Shown here: piece by piece, positions 34,101-46,100 of the stretch
Layout of the letters: every line of letters starts with the position of its first letter
How positions within the stretch are numbered: position 1 is the first letter of the stretch
Assembly: GCF_963678635.1 (NCBI RefSeq)
Contig: NC_087064.1
Location: 19,394,509 to 19,458,508 of the forward strand
DNA length: 64,000 nt
Origin: Symsagittifera roscoffensis
Lineage: Eukaryota; Xenacoelomorpha; Acoela; Convolutidae
Direction: 5' to 3'
Translations under genes and position numbers: made by a program
The notes under the pieces: model-generated
Database searches by the model: none
Told to the model about the DNA's origin: nothing
The model's input: only the letters and a program-made list of their open reading frames with translations

Positions 34101-37100
34101 AGCTGGTGTGAATCGTGAATTAATTTGTGATTGAATACTCTGTCTTTGTAGTAGTTTTTTGGCTATTTTTGATAAATTTCTTTGTGTTTTTATCTCCATT
34201 TAAAATCCATTCGGTATGTGTGCCGGAGGCTAACTTTAAGAGTTGCGGGCGATGAAAATGATCTTCATCGAGCGTATCTAACGGTAAATTATAACAAATT
34301 GATTCTTTAGTAGGTTAGAAATGGCATAATGTGATGATTTCATTATTTATGTATTCAGTGCCATTATCGGTGACATGGATTTTTGGTAACTCAAATTTTG
34401 CTATCCAATATTCAAATTTTAATTGTTATATAAGTATAATAGGCCTTACAATGAAGTAGAGGGTTGAGTGCTACATAGTGTGTAAATTTATCAAATATAA
34501 CCATTATATAGGAGTTTCCTTCTGAGGAGGGTGATATCGGTCCTTTTGTCTCAAATGAAATTCTGTGATTGAATTCTAATTTTTGTCTTTTAAAGTCTTG
34601 TTTTTCTGCTATTTGTTTCTGATGTGGGTATGGTTTATTTAACTGGCATGTTATACAATCGTTACATTATACTTTAATCCAAATTGGTGCTTTTGGAAAC
34701 TAAAAATTTTGCAATTTATTTGAGTACGTTTTTTCTGATCCTGCATATCCTTTTTTGTATTTAAGGATTTGGAAATGTGAAATGCTAGGAGTGTCATACT
34801 TAATGGTAGACAGGGTACCTTTAATTCAAATTTCTGGTATTCAAAAATATCTGTGTTCTCATTTATGGATGTGTTGATGAATTTTCTGAAATATTCAAGA
34901 TGTGTTTTCTTTCCGAGAACTGTAATACCTGCTTTTACGGGTTTTGATTTATTTTTGGGCCAAGAATTAGGTTGTCTAATCACTGGGTCAAGGTTTGTTT
35001 TTTGTAGTAGTAGTTCCAGTTTCATTTTTTCTGTAGCTGGTGGAAAAATATTTTCATTTTCTGTTTATGATAGTGTTTATTATAGCTGTACATTCTCTCA
35101 TAAGTGTAGAGAGTCCAAGTTCGGCATGTGTAAAAAGTCTTGATTTTGCTGAGATAAGATTCATTTTGTTTGTTTCTTTGTGTGATTGTAATAATGCTGC
35201 GCTGATTCGAAAATTGGAGGCGTCGCACATAGCATAAAATGGTTGGTCTGGATCTGGGATTGTATTTGATATTTAATCAGTGAGAGTGTTTTTATTTCTT
35301 CAAATCGTTTTTGATGTTCTGTCGTCCATTCAATAATATTTGGTTTTCTAAGATTATTATAAAATGGTCTTAAACATAATTGCATTTTGTAGACGTATTT
35401 ACTTTAAAAGTTTAGCATTCCAAGAATTTTATGATTACCTCCATGCGAGATTTTAATGGATTGATTGTATTTCCTTCAATCATATGTCCAAGGAATTTTA
35501 TACGAGTAAAAAAGAAATGTGATTTGGCTGGGACTGTTTTCATGTTTTACTTAAGTAGTATTTGGTGGTTTTTTTCCAATACTTTAAACATTTCGTGTTT
35601 TTGTTTGTGATGGCATGAAAACATCGTCCACATAGGTTGTAACATTTTTACTGGGAATAAGTGGTCGAAAAGTTTTACTCATGAATGCTGAAAATGCTGC
35701 TGGTCCTATGGAAATTCCATAGAAAAGTCTATTAAGTTTGTATTGTTTATTTCCAATAGCGAATTGTGTTAAGCGTTATGATTGTCCACCTAGTGGCATT
35801 TGACTATATGCGCTGTTCATGCAGCTGTTCTAAAGTATTGTCCATTTATTTTTGCGAGATTTACTAGAATTGGTTCTATGGGCCAATTACATCTAGATTC
35901 GTCAATAAGAAAATTGAGGTATCTGCATCTAGAACGATTTTAAAATGATCTCTTTTAGCGAGGATAAAAACGGGATTTATGAATGTGTTTCCTTTTGGTT
36001 GCTCTTCTTTATTAACTGGAGAAATTATTTCGTATTTTTCAAAGATATCTAGTAATCTATTGACTTTATCTTATAAGCGAATTCGAACTTTTTTTTGCTC
36101 GTTCTTTTTTGAAAATTGCGTCAGGTTTTAGAGGTAGACTTTTCAAACATCAAATTTAGATGTAGAGTGAGCCATTGGGTGTTTTAGTAATAGTTCTGCT
36201 AATTGTTCATTTTCTTGTTTCGTAATTTGAGAGTGTTGAAAATTAAACATTGTAAGAAATTTCTGTTGTTCAGTGGTATTTTTTTGATATTTGAATTGTT
36301 GGTTTTAAGTAAGGTATTTTTTGTTAAGTAGTCTGTTTTTCGTTTTGAACCACTAATTATTTTATTTATTGATAACTCTTCATTGAGAACTGTTGATTTC
36401 AAGATGTTATTTACTCTTTATGCTGTTTCTTTTGTGGGAAAAACTGTTGCATTGGTTTCAAAATATCCTAAAAGTCCTAGGGGTAACGTTATTTTATATG
36501 GGAAACTGCAAAGAAATTATGTGTGATTTTGATTGATGAGATTGTTACTCGAAAAATTTTTTGAATTGGTTTGATTTCAAGGTCGGACTTATATAGTCGT
36601 TGTTTGTTTTGTGCTATGTTGTATTGATGGAATTGACTTATTAAGAAGTTATATACAAATCTTGCTAATGGTTTCAAGCGTTCTTGATTGTATATAGGGT
36701 AAAATTTGGAGAAAAATGGAGGTTTTTTATTTAATCTTTGAAAGAATGTGAGTGATTTGTTTTTAATCTTGTGTATTTATCTTTTTTATGTAATTTGCTA
36801 TTAAGCGAAATCATAATGGGGATATATTTTGTAACAAAGGGTACTCCATCGATTGTGTTTTATATCTATGATATGAAATGTTTGTTTGAAAGGTTTATTT
36901 AAAGTTTTTTTTTGTTCCATTGTGCGAGTGGGAACGAGGAGTAATTGAATTGTTCTAAAGTTTGTTAAACTTGATCCATGTGCTAATCTGCTTGATGTCT
37001 TTGAAGGTAACAATTTTGGATGTAAAAATTGTATTTAATTTCATGAGGAATATTTATAATATATGATTCTACTCCTGAGTATATTAAGAAATCATTTTCG

Positions 37101-40100
37101 AGGTCTGGTGATTAAAATTCTTTGCTTTTTGGACATTCCAAGAGAAGTGGGATTGTCGAAATTTTTTCTTCAGATGGTGATTTTTTATTTATATTGTTCG
37201 TACTTGAACTTCCTTTAGGTTCTTGTTCGGTGTAGTCTGTTTTGTTTTGTGTATCTGATTTTTTAAAATTATAAAAATTTCATTGTTTTGATAATAATTC
37301 GATTTAATTGGTGTTTCGTATTCATTTTCAATCTGCATGTTTATTGAAGGCGGATTTTCTGATTCGCTCTAATCATCTGTGGATTCACAATTTTTGTGAT
37401 TTAATTGGTTTTCTGAATTTTCTGGGTTATCAATACCGGGAGGGTCTGATTGAGTTTCTTTAGTTGATTGTACCTAGTTGATTTGTCTTTGATGTTTAGG
37501 TGTACTACTTCTATAGTTTTGTTTTGAATTTTGATGTTGTGTATGACTCCTATGTGGTGACTGATTTTTTTGTCGATTTATTTAATTAGAGTTTAGGCTC
37601 CTGGAAGTGTCACGTGATCTATTGTGATAATTTTTATAGTTTGATATGTTGTTTGAATAGTTTCGTGATCTATTATCTGAGTATTGTCTATTCCTATTGT
37701 TTGAGTAGTTCCTGCTTCAGTTATATGAGGAATTTCTGGAACTGTCGTTTGAATAATATCTACTTCGAGAGTTTGAATAAGAACCTACTTTCTATTATAA
37801 TTTGAGTAGTTACTTCTGTTTGAGTTTGATCTTGAATATTTACTTCGATATTGATTGTTTTGACTGTTTGATCGACTATATCTTTTTTGTGAGAAGTTTC
37901 GAAAATTTCTTCTATCTGGAGATCTTCCGCGATAGTTCGATAAGGTGGTTGTTGTCTAGAGGTATTATAGTTATCTGGGAGTGGTTTAGAACTGGTTCCA
38001 CTATTAGTTTTGTAACAATTTTTTGGAAAACTTTTTTGATTGTCTCCAAAGATCTCGAATAATCTATAAATTTAAGATTAAGTTTAAAAGAACTTGAAGA
38101 TAATTCCAAGATTTTAAAAAACTGAATTTCGCTGGATGAGATGCAGATTGCTTGCCTATCTGCGATAAATTTTCAAGAAGAATCAAGATATTGGAAAGAT
38201 TTCCACGATGGCTGGAATTGGGTATTAAGGAATGGGACCAATTAAAATCTGCTTAACTCGCAATTTTCCAAGTAAAAATTTGTCCCTCTACAATTTTTTG
38301 GGTGAAAATTGTCTACCGCTGTAAGAAAAACTTTGTTTGAATTAGGTGAATTTTCTAACATTGAACTAATGATCATCCACCCCTCAACTGCTTTCACTTT
38401 AAAGGTACGAATAATGAATTGATCTAACACCTGGATTAATAAATCCAAATATGTTATGATCAATGTATTTTGGATATGACCATTGATTCGGATATATATT
38501 TGTGATAATTTGCAAAAACAAAGAAAGGGTTAGGTGTGACATCAATGATTTCCAAAATCAAAGCTGCATTGTGAAGCTTCAAAAGTTAAAAATGGAAAAA
38601 TGCTCCATTCTTAGTGTTTGATAAATCCTTGGTTGGAATTAAATTGATATGCATTTTTCAAACCATCTTAGAAAAAAAAACGTTTTTTGACGCAGGTTAG
38701 GCGGAAACAAAAACCTTAAAATCTGAAGATTACAGTCCGTTAAAAATATAAAATGATTTTCTAGCTCTTCTTACTAGAATTGATCTTTGCGGTTGTTTAT
38801 TTTGCGTAGTAAACACACGCTCGAATATATAATCAGTTCTCATTTTGTGGTTAGATAGATTTTTAGATTTCAAGACAGTCAAATAAATTTTTCGAGCTCT
38901 TTTTCTACAAATGTGGAGGCTTGTGCCACTATTACAGCAACATCTTTTTTGTATAATAGCCAGGGTTGCATGATTAAAATCAACTTGATTGAAATCAATG
39001 ATTTAAATCGGATTTTAGTCGTAGAATAAAAATAAAAAAAATCAACCCTTTTGTTATCCTGTCGAGTGCCGCGGTAAACATACAACCCAGTTTGCAGTAT
39101 TTACATTGGTTAGGTAATTCGCTCTTCATAGCATACTTTTAACTGGAAAAAATTTTCAGCACTTCGGGATTTATCCATTCCAGTCTCAGAAATTGACTGG
39201 GAATAGAAAAATATGGGTAACTTGTGTATTTCTTTCGGATGCTGAATCAGTAATTTTGCGTAAATTAATTGATTCTTGAAACAAAAACGTTTCCAATAAA
39301 AATCGAAAAAATCAAGGTGAAATAATAAAAACCGGATTTAAATCAATCGAGAATAAACATCAGATTTTTATGCAACCCTGATAATAACTTCCAGGGCTGC
39401 TGAAAGAATTTTTTGACTGATATTTTCACTGGATTATCAAAACCGCTGCATTTTTGATGAAAACATATTTCTTGCATTCGTGATTGGAGCTGCATTGCAA
39501 AGGTTCCAATCTTCTTATTTGTAGTTTTGGGCAAAGCGGCTAGATTTACATTTTGATCAAGACTTTTAGATCACGTCAAGTCAGAATTAGATAACAATCT
39601 ATTATCTCAATTCAGTTCACTGAGATTAATTTGTGAGACTTATGTTTCAACCGTCTGCACAACTACAGAAAAAGAAAAGTTATAACCGGCACTAACCTTC
39701 ATATAGAGTCGTACCCTCTGTTGGTAAGCTCGCAGCAAGTCGCTTGATTGCGGCAGTCACTATTAATTCGGCCAATACAGCATATTTTAAGTGAACATTA
39801 GAAATTGGATATTTGCCCCATTTGTTGAAAAATGAAGGAGGCTTGCCCTACTAAAGCTGTTTTTCGGATAATTGCAACACTTTGTTTTTAGGACGTTTGA
39901 CGTAACGGATGTTTGCGCGGTACCTTTGATAGATCGAGTTTTCGGCCATTAGTGATCTGTTTTTTGTATGTTAGGAATGTGTCGAAAACTGTTGATGTCC
40001 AACAGGACATTTGAATATTAATCAGATAAGCAGTACGATTTTTAATGTTTGACATATCAGGTGTATGCACGGTACCAGCTTCTTGTAATGGATATTTGAC

Positions 40101-43100
40101 ATATCCGATGTTTGACGTACAAGAAAAAGGATCTGTATGTTAAATGGTGTTTTTTTAGTGAATTTTGGTGTAATTTCTGCCTGAAAACACTTAATTATTA
40201 TATTATGTATGTTTGACATATCGGGTATTTGTACTAGATCCGTTGTAGGTGGTTCGGGGACGGTCAGTTGAATGTGAGTGAGAATTGTCTGGACAGACAC
40301 GACAGAGACTCGGTCGCTCTCATCTGGGAGAAGGACGAGCCACGACAACACCAACACGTCACATACGGGTGGGTGCGTTTAGTTTTAGTTCAGCAGCGGA
40401 GATAAAGTTAAAAAATACGCAAAACACGCTATTCTTGTTTGTACCATTATTAAATGGTTTTTAAGTGAGCTGTTGGATCTGACATGTCAAGTAGCACACA
40501 CCCTGTTGCAACTAGGAGTGTCGAAGGGAGACCGGGTGGTGATTTACCTGCCCACTTGTCCCATCGCAATCGCCACCATGCTCGCTTGTGCCCGAATAGG
40601 TTAGGCACTTCTCTATGGCATCATACTTTATGACTTCCATCTTTGGCCAACCAACCCCAAAGTTTTTCTAAAGACGCTTTGGCGAGATTAAACAAAATTC
40701 GAGTGAGCGTGCGGCATAAAATGCGATTTTTTGGCTCAAAAAGCGCCGAAACTTAAAGCGTCCCAATTTTTTTCGAAGTTCACCTGCGACGTAGGAACAT
40801 GAATTAAACAAATAGGTTTATTCAGTATTTGTGAGAGCTCTGAAAATCAATTTGAACGAACTAAACTTTTTCCGTAATATTTTCAAATCTTTCGGCGCCA
40901 ATGTGCAAACATTTTGGAAAATGAGTTGATTTTGGCGAAAACGCTCCAAAATTATGCTCAGAAAAAATGTTCAAGGTGCACAATTTTTCCACATAATAAG
41001 ATTTATGAGGCTTAGTAGAGATCGAAAAATCAAGGGCGCATTTACAAATAAAGGTAAACGAGCATGTTGGAAAGAACTAGAAATTTAAAAGTAGAATATT
41101 GTATGTAGGTGCGATACATTGTGTCGTGTTCGCCGGATTCAGTGCCTCCGCACTTGCACAACGAATCAACGATGCCGGCGCGAAACTAGTCGTGACGGCC
41201 GACAGGTCCCCGAGAGGCGGCAAAATGATAGAGCTGAAGAAAATAGTCGACGAGGCGGTTAAGATGTCAGGATGTGTAGAGAAAGTGTTAGTTTGGCAGC
41301 GGCTTGGGAAAAAGGACTTGAAAGGGATTGATGTTGATTTGGAAAAGGAGGTGGGCAATCAATCCAAAGAGATGGAGGCTCCCTCGATGAACGCGGAAGA
41401 CCCTCTCTTTATGCTGTATACATCAGGCAGCACAGGCAAACCAAAAGGTATCTTGCTTTTTTGGACCAAAGTGCAGTCTCCCTGTCATTAATGGCTTTCT
41501 TTCTTTTGTTCATTTTGGATTACATTTGGATTTGCTGCGTGTTAGATACTCGGTGTCCTACAATTTAATGACATACAATTTAACACCGTACATTTTAAGG
41601 GGGCAACCATGGTATAACACAAAAGGGGGAACCATGGTATGATATGGGACGTATTAATTTATAATCAAAGAGCTGAATGTGTGGTTTTTTGGTGGTGTCG
41701 ATTTCAAAGTTTACCGATATCGCGGTTTCTCAAATCAAATTCAATTGTATCGAAAGCAATTATTTAAAAAAATGAAAGAGCAAATAATGGTTTGAATTTT
41801 TCTATGAAATGGGTAAGTTGAGAGATATTTTTTATAAGTAGTTGTGTTTTTCGGTTTCCTTTAGCTCGTTAATACTTTTCAAACAGTCTGTTGTTTATAT
41901 TTCGTTGATTTAATTCAACAATAAAATTGAACTTGTGCAGGCCTGGTCCATACAAGTGGTGGCTATCTGGCTTATGTTGCCTGGACCCACGAGATGGTGT
42001 TCAACTGGACGAAGGGCGATGTGTTCGCATGTGTAGCCGACATAGGCTGGATAACAGGGCACAGCTACCTGGCCTACGGGGCTCTAGCTAATGGAATCAC
42101 CACTGTACTATTCGAGAGCACGCCCTTGTACCCAGACCCAGGCAGGTAGGCAGGCTGCTTTATTTTTTTTCTGTTTCTCTGAAAATTACAGATGATGTAC
42201 CAAAAGCTGGTATATCTGCCAAAATCTAGCCCTATTCTTTTTTAAGCTCGAGGATTAAACGTCCAATGAAAAATCTGTCCGGAAAGATGATCCCCCAGGA
42301 CTTAATCATCAATAGAACAAAACCACATAAGTTTGGATCCCTATTTTTAATTTCAATGTCCCCGGATTAGTATTTGGCTAAAAACTATTTGAAAAACAAA
42401 TCGAAAGGTTGAAAGCTAAATTAAAGTTGAAATTTATGAAAAGAAAAAATATGAAGGCATAGTTTAATGACAAATAAACATGGTAACTTTCAGATATTTC
42501 ACCTCCTTGTAGTTTGCGGCTGACCAGACTAAGTGTTTTGTACCAGCCCGATTTCATAATCTTTCCCCACACGCAGTATCACTAAAAATCAATGAGCTAA
42601 CTGGTATAATAACACGAAATTTTTCAACGGCAATCCTGGCTCTGGCCAGTATGTGATTCCTGAAACAAAAGCTTGGTAACAGACATATCCTTGTCGAAAC
42701 GTGACATCTTTTTTGTTTATTCGTCCCGACCATTGAAAATGGGAAAGGACTTTCTGGTATGTCTTAGTTTTTTTTTTTCATTTTCCTTGCAAAAGCAGGT
42801 CACACAAATAATCATCGAAATGATTTTGATGATATACAGTGCTGATTTAAATTAACCGGACAAAACGCGTTAAACTTGAAATTTAAAATGCATTTTTCTC
42901 AAATTGGGTTGAGTTTAGGTGGAAACTTAAGAAGACAAAACTTTGCCTAAAATTAAAGCAGAATTAATATGAAGTAATTTGTTTTGCGAAATTCAGGCCA
43001 AAAATTTTACCCCAAAAATGGGTCATTTTGGCTTTTCTTAGTTAATCAAAAATTACGCCAAAAATGCCCAGTCGATCAAAGAGGTATTTATATCGAAGTG

Positions 43101-46100
43101 AGCCCCTTACGTAGTCCAACAAACTTTAAGAAGGGTATATTCTCCAAAACATTGTATAAGTTAATTTATTTTTGTTTGATAGACAAAAAGGTCGTTTTTA
43201 CTATATAATTACCAACTTTTTATTCAAAAACAATTTTTAAACGGTTTGCAAATTTTTTTTGGAGAAAAAACCCTTGTTAAAGTTTGTTGGACTACGTAAG
43301 GGGCTCACTTTGATATGAATATCTCTTTGATCGACTGGGTATTTTTAGCGTAATTTTTGATTAACTAAGAAAAGCCAAAGCCAAAATGACCATTTTTTGG
43401 GGTAAAATTTTTGGCCTGAATTTCGCAAAACACATTACACCATATTAATTCTGCTTAAATTTTAGGCAAGTTTTGTCTTTATAAGTTTCCACCTAAACTC
43501 AACCCAATTTGAGAAAAATGCATATTAAATTTCAAGTTTAACGCGTTTTGTCCGGTTAATTTAAATCAGCACTGTATATTAAAAGCCTTTCAGTCGTGGT
43601 TTTAACGATATACAAAAACAAACGGTTTCTTAATTTAGAGAAAAACAGGTTTGAATTTTTTAGTCTAATTTTGAGCGAATAAAGCAAGCAAACAATCTTA
43701 TAATAGGCTGCTTATAATTTAAGTTAAGCCGCGAAAAGATTATTTTCACCTAGTTAAGTTAGTGTCCGATACTTCTTTATGCGCAATAGAGGGAATAAAA
43801 TTGAAGAAAAGAATAGTAGTTTCAGTCGTTCGTTTAGATCCTCATCACACCACAAACAAAAAAGACGTACTTTGGTTGTCGGAACTTGTGCTCGGAAGTA
43901 CTTTCAGACGTTTGTTTAGATCCTCACCACAAACAAAAAAGGCGTACTTCGGTTGTCGGAACTTGTGCTCGGAAGTACTTTCAGATGTTTGTTTAGATCC
44001 TCACCACAAACAAAAAAGGCGTACTTTGGTTGTCGGAACTTGTGCTCGGAAGTACTTTCAGACGTTTGTTTAGATCCTCACCACAAACAAAAAGGCGTAC
44101 TTTGGTTGTCGGAACTTGTGCTTGGAAGTTTCTATGCTACTATCTGTGCTACCTGACCACATCCATTTAAAGTTTTTTCCTGTCAAAATAGTGTCATTTT
44201 TTGAACGTAGCATGAGAAAGCTATACAAACGTGTAGAACGTTCGTAAATTGGATAATCGATAACATTGGTCGTCGAAAGAAAGAATAAAGAGCCAAAAAA
44301 GGAAGAAAAATATGCTAAATCTTTCAAAAAAGCTTGATATTTTTGGAAAAATAGTTTTGGTTTTTTCAAAACTTTTCATTGCCAAGAAAACGCTAATTGA
44401 AGCTTCGGAAACTATTTTTCCCGGAGTAGAACTAAGTTTCTGACCACTGAAATGAACATTTTTAGTTTTATTTGAGCGAGGAGGTCTTATACGTCTTACC
44501 CGAATAAAATTTGACTAAACTCAAAAGTTGCATCCGGTTTTTCTCGATACTGGCACAACTCATTGAAATTTTTTCTTATTGTTGTGCGAATCACAAATGA
44601 AAATACTTTAATATGATATATCACCTTTAATATGAAATTTTTGTAGTATCTGCTTTAGCGTGGGAAAAAATCTAAACACAATTGAAGTCAAAATTCCTCC
44701 CCGTTTTTTCAATGGAAAGAACAAAGAGGGTAGTAGTCAGTAAATTACTCGAAAACGAACAGGTCAGATCAGTGAACCAAAACTGCATTATTCAATTAGA
44801 TAATCGCATATATTGAAGCATGAGATCTGTAAAATATGACAAAATTTCCCTCAATAAAAATTCGAAATGAAAACGAATGAGGACTACTACCGCCGTGAGT
44901 CCCTTTTTTAAAACAATTATGTTCTAGCACAGAAAAAAATCACAATCGTACAAAACTTTCAGTCCGTAATTGATGCATTTTTTACGGACGTAGATTCACT
45001 GATCTGGTAATTTTTTGGTGGCTTAGTTTTGTGAACGCACCCCGAAAACAGAAATCAATGAGTTCAATAATAAGAATCAATAGAGCACTTCGACTAAAAA
45101 AGAAAGGAATTTTTCCGATGGAGATAGTGTCATTTGGTCGTTTTGTCATCCGGCTCTAGAGCTTCGTAGAAAAATATCGATTATAATGAATTATATCGGC
45201 AAAACACCCAACACAAATAATCGACTTTGGTGACCCATTTAACCATTAAAATGGATTTTTAGAGGATTTTAATCGAACTTTTTCAAAAATCCATTAAAAT
45301 TAATTATAACTCATTTTTTTTTATAAAAGGGAGCTTAAAATGGGATGTGAGACAAGAGAGATTGAAGGACGTGAATTTTCTTAGCCTAAGTAAGTCTCAT
45401 TTTACATTTTTTCATTTTCAATAGTTTTAAAATTCCAATTAAAATGGATTATATTGATTTGTCAGAAAAAAAAGCAGATTATAATCCATGTTGAATCAAT
45501 TATAATCGACTGTTTTTAAGTTTTGTTGCGACTGACCATGAAAACATAATATAATCTATTATTATCCATGAAACTTCAGTGCGGGATGGGATATTTCAAC
45601 ATGATGGAAATATCTTGATGTTTTAGTCCTAGGCCCAATTTTTTGTAATGTGTTTAAGAGTAATGAACGTAGTGAAGACTGTTTAAAGGTCTTGGTGATT
45701 TTTTTTCTAGAAAAAGTCTTTAAAATGCTCTAACAACTACAGATGTGCTTTCATACATATTAATGCATTTTTAAATGCACTTAGCTATATAATAATCTAC
45801 TGAAAGTTACGTAAATAGCACTCTCCAAATACGAATGTGGAAATGACGCAAAAAAATGTGAACAATTTCTTGTTTCGAAAATGGAATTTAATTTTTAGAT
45901 TTCCAGCGGAATAAAAACTTAACCTTTTGATAATGTTTTCTCATGTTGGGTTTATATAATGAAAACAGCCAGCGCCAATCATAAATTGTTCTAGAAATGC
46001 AAAGAGCTTAAATGGCATCTACTTTTTTCTTCGAAATTCGAAAGTTGCGTTTTTTTTACTACTCAAGTCCTTTTTGAGCCTAAAACTGTCATTAACCAGA

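Larger units (their letters stand above)
25190..40248 (+). other. ACSS1-like intron 1 (15,059 bp), transposon-filled
   Basis: Donor GTTAGG and acceptor TTGTAG. Contents left to right: a plus-strand RTE-like remnant (about 25900-28020), gypsy remnant A on the minus strand (28036-31040), a second copy of the RTE 3' piece (31041-31391), gypsy remnant B on the minus strand (31392-38470), a hAT-type MITE (38961-39380), and a group of short direct repeats (39893-40240) just before exon 2. The open frames here belong to these elements. Confidence 0.8.

Noticed and set aside
39888-40357. Minus-strand genes with repeated DMSNI words
   Set aside because: The frames are the reverse of four short direct repeats and overlap ACSS1 exon 2, which is firmly on the plus strand.
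43762-44156. Repetitive protein with about four repeats
   Set aside because: The frames cross a 77-bp tandem array. Since 77 is not a multiple of three, the same DNA is read in three frames, which is a by-product and not a repeat protein.
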